Of a DNA stretch of 64,000 nucleotides, positions 25,802 to 34,401 are shown piece after piece (positions within the stretch are counted from its first letter, which is position 1; each line of letters begins with the position of its first letter). The position numbers and the translations under genes are program-made. The stretch spans positions 1 to 64,000 of the forward strand of contig JBJMMD010000051.1 in assembly GCA_045804965.1 (NCBI GenBank), written 5' to 3'. The notes below the pieces were generated by a model. The model searched no databases. It saw only the letters and a program-made list of their open reading frames with translations, and was not told the origin of the DNA. This DNA is from CAVTUU01 sp045804965 (GTDB taxonomy: Bacteria; Chloroflexota; Chloroflexia; Thermomicrobiales; UBA6265).

Positions 25802-27222
25802 GACCGGCTCGCTTCCTGAGCAGTCAAATTGAGACGATCCGCGACGAGCCGCACCGCTTCTCGGAACTTGTCTCCTCGGTCGAACTCGTCGCGGAAGAGC
25901 CCAAAGCTAGCACAGCCCGGCGAAAGCAAAACGACGTCCCCACTGGTCGCCGCGTGCGAAGCAGCGTCGACGGCCCTAGCCATGCTGTCGTAAGGGCCAC
26001 GCAGAGGGACCTGGCGGGCAGCCAAGAGCGACTCCAGGTCAGGCGTCGCTGTGCCATTGAGCAAGTAAACGCCGTGAACGCTCGCTTGCACGGCATCGGC
26101 GAATGTGGACAAATCCGTTTGCTTGCCCGCGCCGCCGGCGAGGAGATGAATCCGCCGACCTGGGAGTCGTTCCAGCGCGGCGATCGCCGCCACCGGCGCG
26201 GTCGCCGACGTGTCATTGATATATTCAACGCCGGCAGTGACCGCAACGCGCTCAAAGCGGTTTTGGATCCCGCTGAATCCGCGTAACCCTCGACCGACGG
26301 CGTCCACGCTCGCGCCCTGAATCAACGCCGCCGCGGCGGCTGCGGCGGCGTTCGCGGCCTGACGCGATCCCGTCAACGCGGGATTTTCTGGAATGGGTAT
26401 TTCCGTCGATCCGTTGTCAGTTCGCCACACCAATCTGCGGTTATCAACCCACATCCCGAGTTCATCGCGGCGAGTGTCGGCGAAAGGGACGACTCGGGCA
26501 GTCGTTTCCTTGCTTGCCTTCCACGCCTCTTCGTCAGTGCGGTTGACGATCAGGACATCGTCGCGTGTTTGGTTGCGCGTGATGGTTCGTTTAGTCGCCG
26601 CATAGTCGGCAAACCCATCGTAGACGTCGAGATGGTCTTCCGAAATATTCGTTAGAACGCCGATATGTGGCGCCAAACGATGTTCGTCAAGTGCTTCCAG
26701 CTGCCAACTCGAGAGCTCGATGATAACCGGCGTGTCTGGCGCGATCCGCGGCAATTGCTCCAACGCGGAAATGCCCATGTTCCCGGCGAGCACGGTCCGC
26801 GGATCCCAGGATTGCAGGATCGACGCGCAGATGGTGCTGGTCGTCGTCTTCCCCTTGGTGCCGGTAATGCCGATGATCGGGGCGAGACACGCGCGGAAGA
26901 AGAGGCTCATTTCCATTTCGATCGCGACGCCGTGCTCGCGCGCGAGTCGCAGCAACGGCGAGTTGCGGCGAACCCCCGGATTACGGATAACGATATCGGC
27001 GCCCTCGCGGGTGAAGTCTCGCTCGTCGTGTCTGCCAAGCACAAAGCGGATCGGCAATCCATGGAGGTCCCGAATCGAGCTTGCCAGGTCCTCTTCGGAC
27101 CGGCGATCAGTCACCGTCAGGAGCGCGCCTTCCGCGGCAAGAAAACGGGCGACGCCAAGACCGCCGCCGCGCGTGCCGAGACCCATGATCGTAATACGTT
27201 TGCCCTTGTATCGACCGCTCAT
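25798..27222 (-). CDS. murD: UDP-N-acetylmuramoylalanine--D-glutamate ligase
   Basis: 474 residues. The N-terminal Rossmann-like domain begins ITIMGLGTRGGGLGVARFL, the ATP loop is GITGTKGKTTTSTICAS near 117, and NISEDHLDVY near 190 plus YINDTSATAPVAAIAAL near 330 are MurD hallmarks. It adds D-Glu to UDP-MurNAc-L-Ala. It follows mraY by 39 bases and overlaps murC. Confidence 0.95.
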   Translation of the reverse strand: MSGRYKGKRITIMGLGTRGGGLGVARFLAAEGALLTVTDRRSEEDLASSIRDLHGLPIRFVLGRHDERDFTREGADIVIRNPGVRRNSPLLRLAREHGVAIEMEMSLFFRACLAPIIGITGTKGKTTTSTICASILQSWDPRTVLAGNMGISALEQLPRIAPDTPVIIELSSWQLEALDEHRLAPHIGVLTNISEDHLDVYDGFADYAATKRTITRNQTRDDVLIVNRTDEEAWKASKETTARVVPFADTRRDELGMWVDNRRLVWRTDNGSTEIPIPENPALTGSRQAANAAAAAAAALIQGASVDAVGRGLRGFSGIQNRFERVAVTAGVEYINDTSATAPVAAIAALERLPGRRIHLLAGGAGKQTDLSTFADAVQASVHGVYLLNGTATPDLESLLAARQVPLRGPYDSMARAVDAASHAATSGDVVLLSPGCASFGLFRDEFDRGDKFREAVRLVADRLNLTAQEASRS

Positions 27223-27261
27223 GCACTGATTATCCCGGTTGGGCGCTCAGAAAGGCCAAGA

Positions 27262-28308
27262 TTAGAGCAACGCCAAGGCGACGCCAATTAAACCCGCCAT
27301 CATCCCAACCATCCAAAATCGGATCGTGACTTGCGTCTCCGACCAACCGAGAAGTTCAAAATGATGGTGGAGCGGCGTCATCTTGAAGATACGCTTGCCT
27401 TTGGTCACCTTGAAGTACGCCACTTGCAGCACCACCGATAGGACCTCGGCGACAAACACCAATCCGACTACCGGCAGGAGCAGCCATTGCCCGGTCATGA
27501 ACGCTGCCGTCGCCAGTGCCGCCCCGATCGCCAGCGCGCCCGTATCGCCCATGAAGACTTGGGCGGGATGCGCGTTGAACCAGAGGAAGCCCATGCACGC
27601 CCCGACCATCAGGAAGCAAAAGGTGACGACGCCGATCTGTCCCTGTTGGTACGCGATGATGCCATAGGCAACGAAGGCAATCGCCCCGAGTCCCCCTGCC
27701 AGCGTATCGAGTCCATCGGCAAAATTCACCGCGTTCGCCATGGCGATGATCGCGAACGCGGCGATCGGTAGGTACAGGATGCCAACGCTATAGCGGCCGA
27801 GGAACGGGATGTAGACGTGGTGAAGACCCAGGCCATAGGGGTCAGGGAGGTAGAGGATGAGTGCGGCAACGATCCCAAAGACCGAGAGCCAAGCGAATTT
27901 GAAGCGCGCGGTCATGCCCCGTTTGACACCGCCGACCAAATTCATGCGATCGTCGATCGCGCCCAGCGTGGCTGCGGCGACAAGGACGCCGATGGGCAGC
28001 AACATCGACATTCGGCCCGCGAGATTGAACACCAAGGTCAAGGCAACGACCGTGATCGTGATCATCACGCCGCCCATTGTTGGTGTGCCAGTTTTCGCGA
28101 GATGCGTTTCAGGGCCTTCGATGCGAATTTGCTTCCCGAACTTCTTTTGCCGGAGGTAGGTGACGATTGGTCGCCCAATAATCAAAGTCAGCACAAACGC
28201 CAGGCCCGCCAGCGCCAGCGAAACGGCCATGTTCTCGTTTTGATCTTTGGGCATTACGCTGTCGACCAGCGGGGAAACAAACGGCTGAAAAAGCGCAATC
28301 GAGCTCAT
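27262..28308 (-). CDS. mraY: phospho-MurNAc-pentapeptide translocase
   Basis: 348 residues with about ten membrane segments. The catalytic aspartates are visible in LGAIDDRMNLVGG near 117 and NAVNFADGLDTLAGG near 190, and MGDTGALAIG and HHHFELLGWSETQVTIRFW near the C-terminus complete the family pattern. It transfers phospho-MurNAc-pentapeptide to undecaprenyl phosphate, making lipid I at the cytoplasmic membrane. It overlaps murF by four bases. The next enzyme, MurG, is not encoded in this cluster. Confidence 0.96.
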   Translation of the reverse strand: MSSIALFQPFVSPLVDSVMPKDQNENMAVSLALAGLAFVLTLIIGRPIVTYLRQKKFGKQIRIEGPETHLAKTGTPTMGGVMITITVVALTLVFNLAGRMSMLLPIGVLVAAATLGAIDDRMNLVGGVKRGMTARFKFAWLSVFGIVAALILYLPDPYGLGLHHVYIPFLGRYSVGILYLPIAAFAIIAMANAVNFADGLDTLAGGLGAIAFVAYGIIAYQQGQIGVVTFCFLMVGACMGFLWFNAHPAQVFMGDTGALAIGAALATAAFMTGQWLLLPVVGLVFVAEVLSVVLQVAYFKVTKGKRIFKMTPLHHHFELLGWSETQVTIRFWMVGMMAGLIGVALALL

Positions 28309-29732
28309 GCGTCGCTTTCGCGTCCGGAGGCGTCTTCGCGCAACGCTTCGACAAATTCTTCCATTTGCAGGCCGCGTGAGCCCTTGAGGAGAACCGTATC
28401 GCCTTTACGCAATTGTTGGCGTAAGAAATCGACCAGCTGCCCACGCTGGTCGAGCCCGAATGATGTCACGGCAAGTTGTCGTCCGTCGACTGTCGCCGTC
28501 GTCGCTGCTTCGTCGGCAATGATCCGCGCCATCTCCCCGTACGTGATGAGGACATCGGCCACCTCGGCCGCGCGCCGCCCGACGATACGATGCTCCTCGT
28601 CCGTCAACGACCCCAATTCGCGCATATCGCCGAGGACCGCAATTCGCCGCTTCGGGCGGAGCTCGTGCAAAAGTGCGAGCGCCGAAAGCACCGAGGGCGT
28701 ACTTGCATTGTACGTGTCGTCAATCATGCGCGAGCCGTTTGGGCCCGGCAGCATCAGCAGTCGGACTTGGATTCTGGGATCGTCAAATCCGGGCAACATC
28801 TCCGAGATATGCATGCCCATGGCATGTCCTGCAGCGATACCGGCCAGCGCAAGCTGGACCGCATGGCTACCGACCAGCGGCACTTTGATGTGCAGCCGGT
28901 CGCCCGCGAGTCGCAACCAGAAGTTCGTTCCTTCGAGGCCTTCTGTCTCGACGCGCTCGCCACGGATGTCGTTCTCTCGGTTCAAGCCATAGGTGAGCAC
29001 GCGACCACGTGCGCGCCCGGCCATCGCCCGAACGCGCGGATCATCGCCGTTCAGGATCGCGACGCCATCGTCGGGAAGCGCGGCAACGAGCTCCGATTTC
29101 GTTTCCGCAATCGCCTCGATCGTTCCCATCCGCTCGAGATGGACCGGGTAGATGTTTGTCACTACCCCGATCTTCGGCTTTGCGATGTCGGCCAGCAGCG
29201 CCAACTCGCCGAATGCATAGGCGCCGCCCATCTCCAGGACCGCGATCTCAGTCCCAGGCTCGACTTCGAGCAGCGACCACGGGAGCCCAACCTCGCTGTT
29301 CATATTGCCGGGGCTGCGGTAGGTGGCGAAGCGTTGCTCCAAGATCGCGGCGATGACCTCTTTCGTGCTCGTCTTACCAACGCTTCCTGTGATGCCAACG
29401 ACCGTGAGCTTGAGTTTGGCACGCCGGGCAGCGGCAGCCTTCTGCAATGCGGCGACGGGATCATCCACGAGCACCAATGGCAGCGGCGCCTCGCCCTCGA
29501 CCGTGGCGGCCCATGACCGGCTTACGAGGGCCGCCGCCGCTCCATTCGCCGCCGCCTCGCCCACGAAATCGTGCCCGTCAAATCGCTCCCCGTGGATCGC
29601 GACAAAGAGATCGCCGGTTTGAACGGCGCGCGAATTGCGCGCAAGCGGCATCTGGGCGGCATCAGGCACGTTTCCGCGAACTTCGATCTCCGTCGCTGAT
29701 ACCAGGTCGTCGAGTGAAACTGTCGGCGTCAT
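28305..29732 (-). CDS. murF: UDP-MurNAc-tripeptide--D-alanyl-D-alanine ligase
   Basis: 475 residues. The ATP loop is GITGSVGKTSTKEVIAA near 113, and the MurF-specific segments are MIDDTYNASTPSVLSAL near 335, VLGDMRELG near 365 and LLKGSRGLQMEEFVEAL at the end. It adds the D-Ala-D-Ala made by Ddl. These features separate it from MurE, which is absent here. The start overlaps the stop of rsmH by four bases. Confidence 0.95.
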   Translation of the reverse strand: MTPTVSLDDLVSATEIEVRGNVPDAAQMPLARNSRAVQTGDLFVAIHGERFDGHDFVGEAAANGAAAALVSRSWAATVEGEAPLPLVLVDDPVAALQKAAAARRAKLKLTVVGITGSVGKTSTKEVIAAILEQRFATYRSPGNMNSEVGLPWSLLEVEPGTEIAVLEMGGAYAFGELALLADIAKPKIGVVTNIYPVHLERMGTIEAIAETKSELVAALPDDGVAILNGDDPRVRAMAGRARGRVLTYGLNRENDIRGERVETEGLEGTNFWLRLAGDRLHIKVPLVGSHAVQLALAGIAAGHAMGMHISEMLPGFDDPRIQVRLLMLPGPNGSRMIDDTYNASTPSVLSALALLHELRPKRRIAVLGDMRELGSLTDEEHRIVGRRAAEVADVLITYGEMARIIADEAATTATVDGRQLAVTSFGLDQRGQLVDFLRQQLRKGDTVLLKGSRGLQMEEFVEALREDASGRESDA

Positions 29733-30706
29733 CGCGCATCCCCTCGCCCGGCTGGTTCCGGAAGTCGTTCGCCAACGCGCAGGACGGCGCTGCGACTCCG
29801 AGGATTGTCCGCGATTTCAGCTGCCGATGGTTTCACGGCCTGACGCGTGACGCGGATCAGCCTCGCCTGATGATCGCATGTGCAGATCGGTTGATCGGGC
29901 GGGCATATGCAGTTCGCGCTCTCACGTTGCATGAAGCGCTTGACGATACGGTCTTCGAGCGAATGAAACGAGATCACCGCCATGCGAGCGCCCGGCTTCA
30001 AGATCTCGACTGCGCCCGCGAGCGCCAGTTCGAGCGCCTCGAACTCGCGATTCGTTGCAATTCGCAACGCTTGAAACGTGCGTGTTGCCGGATGCGTGTC
30101 GGCGCCTCGCCTGCCTCCCACCGCCTCACTTACCACCCTCGCTAATTCCGCCGTCGATGAAATTGGCGCCTTTGACCGTTCCCGCACGATCCCTTTCGCG
30201 ATTCGTCTTGATTTCTGTTCCTCGCCATATTCGAAGATGAGGGTTGCGAGTTCTGCTTCGGATGCCAAGTTCACAAGCTCCGAAGCAGGAACGCCAGTTG
30301 TCGGATCGAATCGCATGTCAAGCGGCGCGTCAAAGCGAAAAGCAAATCCGCGATCAGCCTGATCGAGCTGAAACGATGAGAGCCCGAGGTCGAGCAAAAC
30401 TCCATCTACCGGGACGAAGCCATTAGCCTTCGCGATCTCAGCCAGGTCCGCGAAATTGGCATGAACGAAGGTGATACGGCTCCCAATTGATTGGTCGTTC
30501 CGCAGCGATTCAGCCCGCGCGATGGCATCGGGGTCGGCATCGAGCGCCAACACGCGCCCGTCCGGCCCGCTCGCGGCTAGGATCGCCCGCGAGTGGCCAC
30601 CGCCGCCAAACGTGCCGTCGAGATAGCGGCCGCCAGATGCCGGCGCCAGGAGATCTATCGTTTCGGTCATGAGAACCGGCTTGTGCCCGGAAATCTGTGT
30701 ATTCAC
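29729..30706 (-). CDS. rsmH: 16S rRNA (cytosine-N4) methyltransferase RsmH (MraW)
   Basis: 325 residues. The SAM site is YLDGTFGGGGHSRAIL near 29. VDGVLLDLGLSSFQLDQADRG near 105 is the family signature, and SFHSLEDRIVKRFMQ near 245 follows. It methylates C1402 of 16S rRNA. It sits second in the cluster, nine bases after mraZ, the common place for this gene. The C-terminal arginine-rich tail (NPRSRSAVLRVGERLPEP) is normal for the family. Confidence 0.96.
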   Translation of the reverse strand: MNTQISGHKPVLMTETIDLLAPASGGRYLDGTFGGGGHSRAILAASGPDGRVLALDADPDAIARAESLRNDQSIGSRITFVHANFADLAEIAKANGFVPVDGVLLDLGLSSFQLDQADRGFAFRFDAPLDMRFDPTTGVPASELVNLASEAELATLIFEYGEEQKSRRIAKGIVRERSKAPISSTAELARVVSEAVGGRRGADTHPATRTFQALRIATNREFEALELALAGAVEILKPGARMAVISFHSLEDRIVKRFMQRESANCICPPDQPICTCDHQARLIRVTRQAVKPSAAEIADNPRSRSAVLRVGERLPEPAGRGDAR

Positions 30707-30715
30707 GAGTGAAGA

Positions 30716-31144
30716 TTAAATCAGGCTGGCGAGTCGTTGCGCGATCGCCGCTCCGTCATGGTCAATCACCGCGTTTTCGGATTCCCATTGTTCGGGACTC
30801 CACAGCTCAAGTGAGGTATTGACGCCAATCACGATGACCTCGCGGGAGAGGCGAGCGTACCCACGAAGCTCAGGCGGAAGCAGGATCCGTCCCTGGGCAT
30901 CAAGCTCAAGGTGAGCGGCCTCGGCAAAAACCAGGCGTCGAAACGTGCGTGCGTCTGGATCGGAGATCGGCAGGGCATCGACCTTCGCTGCAAGCGGCAG
31001 CCAGGCCGCCATCGGGTAGGCAGACAAGCACCGGTCGATTCCCCGCGTGACGACGACGCCGTCGGCGAGCGCCTCGCGAATGCGAGCCGGTATCGCCACC
31101 CTGCCCTTGGCATCGAGTGAATGCACGTAGCGCCCGAGGAACAT
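30716..31144 (-). CDS. mraZ: transcriptional regulator MraZ
   Basis: 142 residues with two AbrB-like SpoVT repeats: MFLGRYVHSLDAKGRVAIPA at the start and LELDAQGRILLPPELRGYA near 85. MraZ binds repeats upstream of its own operon and controls the division cluster. The frame is open to 31246, but that start would lie inside the binding boxes at 31242-31276; the ATG at 31144 starts exactly with the family's conserved MF.G..HSLDAKGR and has GGGAG upstream. Confidence 0.95.
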   Translation of the reverse strand: MFLGRYVHSLDAKGRVAIPARIREALADGVVVTRGIDRCLSAYPMAAWLPLAAKVDALPISDPDARTFRRLVFAEAAHLELDAQGRILLPPELRGYARLSREVIVIGVNTSLELWSPEQWESENAVIDHDGAAIAQRLASLI

Positions 31145-31241
31145 GCGATCGCGCTCCCTCTCGGCGATCAATCGACTGCGGGCGCGTGATCCACGCCGGA
31201 CGGGGCCGGCGAGAACTGAAGTGGAGTTATCCACCGGGGAC

Positions 31242-31276
31242 ACCACTTATCCCCACTTTTCCCCACCATTATCCAC
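31242..31276 (-). promoter_or_regulatory. MraZ operator: four phased GTGGN boxes
   Basis: On the minus strand GTGGA (31272-31276), GTGGG (31262-31266), GTGGG (31252-31256) and GTGGT (31242-31246) are each separated by exactly five bases, a 10 bp period. This is the known MraZ-box arrangement. A further GTGGA at 31230-31234 is out of phase by two. The array lies about 100 bases upstream of the mraZ start, where autorepression would occur. Confidence 0.85.
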
Positions 31277-31286
31277 AGAATACGGC

Positions 31287-31327
31287 GGGACAGGGACCAT
31301 GTCCAGTGACAATTTGGGACAGTTCCC
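31287..31327. repeat. palindrome-rich element in the mraZ upstream region
   Basis: The segment starts GGGACAGGGACCATGTCC and ends GGGACAGTTCCC. It holds a direct repeat of GGGACAG, and each copy forms a small hairpin (GGACcatGTCC, GGGAcagtTCCC). It resembles dispersed GGGACAG-type intergenic elements, but I see only this copy here. Confidence 0.4.
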
Positions 31328-31342
31328 TCGCCGACCCGGCGC

Positions 31343-31371
31343 TTGACCTAGAACGTATGTTCGCATATACT
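31343..31371 (+). promoter_or_regulatory. sigma70 promoter for the 84-residue gene
   Basis: TTGACC at 31343-31348 and TATACT at 31366-31371 are separated by exactly 17 bases. This is the best consensus promoter seen in the window. It points to the small gene starting at 31413, giving a leader of about 35 bases. Confidence 0.8.
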
Positions 31372-31412
31372 GTCTCTGCGCTCTATTCCGCGCCTATTGA
31401 GAAAGGGTTCCT

Positions 31413-31667
31413 ATGTTTCTCGGTTGGTACGACCCCGAAAAGAAGAAGTCAGCCCGCGACAAGCTCGAAGAAGCGATCGAACGATATGAGGAAAAGTTTG
31501 GCGGTCCGCCTGCAGCGGTGCTCACCAGCGTCGCCGAAGCGGAAGAGCTGCTCAACGATAAAAAGGCGCCCGCAATCCTCGTCCGTGGCGTCAACTATAT
31601 TCCTCGCTTTACATTCTACGTAGGGATTGACGAACTGCCGGGGGAAGAGCTGGCTGAAGCCGCCTGA
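31413..31667 (+). CDS. small conserved protein of unknown function (84 aa)
   Basis: I do not recognise a named domain. The protein starts MFLGWYDPEKKKSARDKLEE, has a charged helix to about residue 30, an alpha/beta middle (PAAVLTSVAEAEELL) and a strand-rich end (PAILVRGVNYIPRFTFYVGI). There is no membrane segment or cysteine. AAAGGG lies upstream of the ATG and a consensus promoter precedes it, so strong constitutive expression is likely. It is divergent from mraZ and convergent with the biotin carboxylase gene. Confidence 0.75.
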   Translation: MFLGWYDPEKKKSARDKLEEAIERYEEKFGGPPAAVLTSVAEAEELLNDKKAPAILVRGVNYIPRFTFYVGIDELPGEELAEAA

Positions 31668-31686
31668 ATCCCGCGGCAGAAATCTG

Positions 31687-33441
31687 CTAGCGAATGACGG
31701 CGAGCAGGTCGCCGATCTTGACGGTTCCGCCTTGCACAATCGGAAGTTCAACCACTTCACCGAGCCGGTGAGCCCGAATCTCATTCTCCATCTTCATCGC
31801 TTCGATCACGCAGATGAGATCGCCGGCTTCGACTCGCGTGCCGGTTTTCGCGGCAACTCGTAGCACTGTTCCCTGGATCGGACTTCGCAACTTTTCCTCA
31901 TTCGCGACCGCGGTAGAACCTCGTGACGCGTGAACCGGCCGCTTCGGCGCGGTTCGCTGGGCCCGATTTGGTTGGCTCAGCGGATCGCCGTTCACGCGCA
32001 CGGAGAGTTGTCGGCCGTTGACCTCGACGAGCACTTCTCTCCACGCGCTTGGTGTCTCCCGCGCCGCGTCGTCGGGAACAGCGGCAGGTTCAGGCAAGAC
32101 GTCGGGGTGTTCATCGAGGAATGCCGTCGTCGCGCCTCGCCGAACGAACGCTTCGTTCATGAACACCCGTTGATGGAACGGAATGGTCGAAGGCACGCCT
32201 TCAATACGAAACTCACCGAGCGCCCGCCGCATCCGCGCGATCGCCTCGTCCCGGTCCCGCCCCCACGCAACCAGTTTGGCAATCAGCGAGTCGTACGCGG
32301 GCATGATTTCAGCCCCCGGCTCCATTGCACTGTCGACGCGAACGCCGAAGCCACCTGGCTCCTGGTACGCTGTCAACACGCCCGGAGTCGGAGCAAATCC
32401 ACGCCCCGCATCCTCAGCGTTAATCCGGCATTGGATCGCGTGACCCCGCGCTTCGATTTCGGTTTGCCTGAACGACAGCGCATTCCCGGCCGCCACGAGC
32501 AGTTGCTCGCGGACGAGATCAATTCCAGTCGTTTCCTCGGTGATCGTGTGCTCAACCTGGATTCTCGTGTTCATCTCCAGAAAATAAAACGATCCGTCTT
32601 CAGCGACCAAGAACTCGACTGTGCCGGCCCCGGAGTACTCGACCGCGCGCGCCAGGGCAATCGCTGCATTGAACAGACTCGTTCGCAAATGATGATCGAC
32701 GGCAGGCGAAGGAGTCTCTTCGATCAGCTTCTGGTGCCGCCGCTGGACGGAACAATCGCGCTCGCCAAGGGCGACGATGTCGCCATGCCCGTCGGCGAAA
32801 ATCTGTACCTCGACGTGCCGTGGCCGGGGTAGATAGCGCTCAAGGTAAACAGTCGGATTACCGAAATATCGACTCGCCTCGCCCGCCGCGCCATCAAACG
32901 CCGCGGCAAGATCTTCGGGTCTAGGCGCGATGCGGAAACCGCGTCCGCCGCCGCCGCCCGCGGCTTTGATCGCAACGGGGAAACCAATCTGCTCGGCCCA
33001 TTCGTATGCTGCCTCTCGCGAGGGCACAGAGGCATCGGCGCCGGGCACGATCGGCACGCCCGCCTGAAGCGCGATCGCGCGGGCGCGAACCTTGTCTCCC
33101 ATCGCTTCAATCGCGCCTGGCGTAGGCCCGACAAAGATGAGTCCGGATCTTCCACAAGCGAGAGCGAAATCAGCATTCTCCGAGAGGAAACCGTAGCCAG
33201 GATGAATCGCTTGCGCGTTCGCCCGAAGCGCGATGGCGACGATGGCGTCGATGTTCAAATAGGGCAAACGATCGCCGTCAGGAATGCGGTGGGCCTCGTC
33301 CGCGAGACGGACATGACGGGAACGTTCTTCGCCGCCTCCATAGACCGCGACGGGATATACGCCCAACTCCCGGCAGGCGCGAATGACCCGCACGGCGATT
33401 TCACCACGATTCGCAATCAGCACCCGCTGCAGGCTGCCCAT
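31687..33441 (-). CDS. acyl-CoA carboxylase biotin carboxylase/biotin carrier fusion (acetyl/propionyl-CoA carboxylase alpha chain)
   Basis: 584 residues. The biotin carboxylase part (1-445) begins VLIANRGEIAVRVIRACREL, with the ATP-grasp glycine loop KAAGGGGGRGFR near 157 and FLEMNTRIQVEHTITEETTG near 285. A linker leads to a C-terminal biotinyl domain with the biotinylated lysine in EAMKMENEIRAH near 550. It carboxylates biotin with bicarbonate and ATP; a separate carboxyltransferase subunit is required and is not nearby. The acyl-CoA specificity therefore cannot be decided. GTG at 33459 is an alternative start. Confidence 0.9.
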   Translation of the reverse strand: MGSLQRVLIANRGEIAVRVIRACRELGVYPVAVYGGGEERSRHVRLADEAHRIPDGDRLPYLNIDAIVAIALRANAQAIHPGYGFLSENADFALACGRSGLIFVGPTPGAIEAMGDKVRARAIALQAGVPIVPGADASVPSREAAYEWAEQIGFPVAIKAAGGGGGRGFRIAPRPEDLAAAFDGAAGEASRYFGNPTVYLERYLPRPRHVEVQIFADGHGDIVALGERDCSVQRRHQKLIEETPSPAVDHHLRTSLFNAAIALARAVEYSGAGTVEFLVAEDGSFYFLEMNTRIQVEHTITEETTGIDLVREQLLVAAGNALSFRQTEIEARGHAIQCRINAEDAGRGFAPTPGVLTAYQEPGGFGVRVDSAMEPGAEIMPAYDSLIAKLVAWGRDRDEAIARMRRALGEFRIEGVPSTIPFHQRVFMNEAFVRRGATTAFLDEHPDVLPEPAAVPDDAARETPSAWREVLVEVNGRQLSVRVNGDPLSQPNRAQRTAPKRPVHASRGSTAVANEEKLRSPIQGTVLRVAAKTGTRVEAGDLICVIEAMKMENEIRAHRLGEVVELPIVQGGTVKIGDLLAVIR

Positions 33442-33526
33442 GCCGCTCAATGTCCCCACCTCCGGCAGGGAATCATAGCCGAGAACGTGGAGATGACTGT
33501 GTTATTGAGCTGTGTAGAAGTGGCGA

Positions 33527-34351
33527 CTATGAACGAGGCAATCGAATCGAGGCCGGTGTTGGCACCACCTCGACTTTGCCGTTGTACAAGGCCCATTTCA
33601 AATACGCATCGAGATTGACGGATCTCATCAGATCCCACGGCCAAGGCGGAAAATAGATGCTCAGCGCACCGGCGATGCCATCACATGCGACCCATAAATA
33701 TTGCAAGTCATCCTGTTGGCACGCTTGCCGGAAATCCGTGAATGACGCCTGCCGGTTTGCCATCTCCCAACCGACGTAGTCCGCGAGCTGAGCGTTCGCT
33801 GGGTCGATCAGGAATGCTTGCGCCAAGCGCGTGTACCGCCCGCGGACATCTGAGAGCGGTTGATTGACTTTCACTCGTCCGACGACGCCGTGGTCAGACG
33901 CATCGTAGATCGTCGCGATCTTGGTTTGCAGCGACTTAGGAAATTGGCGCTGGAGATTCCCAAGTTGTGACTCTATCGCGTTGCGCAACGCGGCGGTTTG
34001 TACAGTTTCTGCGGCCGTCAGCGCCGGCCCGTTCGGGAGGCGCAGATCGGTTGAGGAGGTGGGAACAAACCATGTGCCATCCGCGGCCATGCGGCAGTTA
34101 CTCATCCCTTCGATCGCCTGCTGACTCGCATCCACACCAGAATCGGTCATCCAATAGTGCGCCCAGCTGGCGCACGCTTTGCTCGAACTGAGTTTGGGTA
34201 CGGGAATCGCGCTCGTGCCCTGATCCTTCGAAGACGCCTCGCCGCTTGAAGCGACCCGTAGTCCACCAATGAGGAGCAGGCAAATCAAAATGACGAAGAA
34301 GGCAGTACGCCCATCGTTTCTCCGTCTTTGAACGCGGGTCGACTCAACCAT
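33527..34351 (-). CDS. membrane-anchored exported protein of unknown function
   Basis: 274 residues. A basic N-terminus is followed by one hydrophobic helix (AFFVILICLLLIGGLRVA, about 17-34), so the rest probably faces outside. The outer part is a Ser/Ala-rich linker followed by a soluble region with four cysteines (in KACASW, SNCRM, RQACQQ and VACDG), which could form two disulfides. The region around SDVRGRYTRLAQAFL looks helical. I know no family match. No ribosome site stands out before the ATG at 34351. The neighbour on the same strand is a methyltransferase 50 bases upstream. Confidence 0.65.
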   Translation of the reverse strand: MVESTRVQRRRNDGRTAFFVILICLLLIGGLRVASSGEASSKDQGTSAIPVPKLSSSKACASWAHYWMTDSGVDASQQAIEGMSNCRMAADGTWFVPTSSTDLRLPNGPALTAAETVQTAALRNAIESQLGNLQRQFPKSLQTKIATIYDASDHGVVGRVKVNQPLSDVRGRYTRLAQAFLIDPANAQLADYVGWEMANRQASFTDFRQACQQDDLQYLWVACDGIAGALSIYFPPWPWDLMRSVNLDAYLKWALYNGKVEVVPTPASIRLPRS

Positions 34352-34401
34352 CGAATTCGGTCATCTAGCGGCGCGCCCTAGAAAGGGAACACCAATCGCC
34401 A

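Noticed and set aside
28476..29516. A 346-codon plus-strand frame
   Set aside because: It lies fully antisense to murF, whose motifs are complete; the frame has no family features.
31227..31277. A possible chromosomal origin because of TTATCCACA-like boxes
   Set aside because: Only one box is perfect, there is no AT-rich unwinding region, and no dnaA, dnaN, gyrB or parAB is near. The exact 10 bp phasing of GTGG upstream of mraZ fits MraZ binding better.
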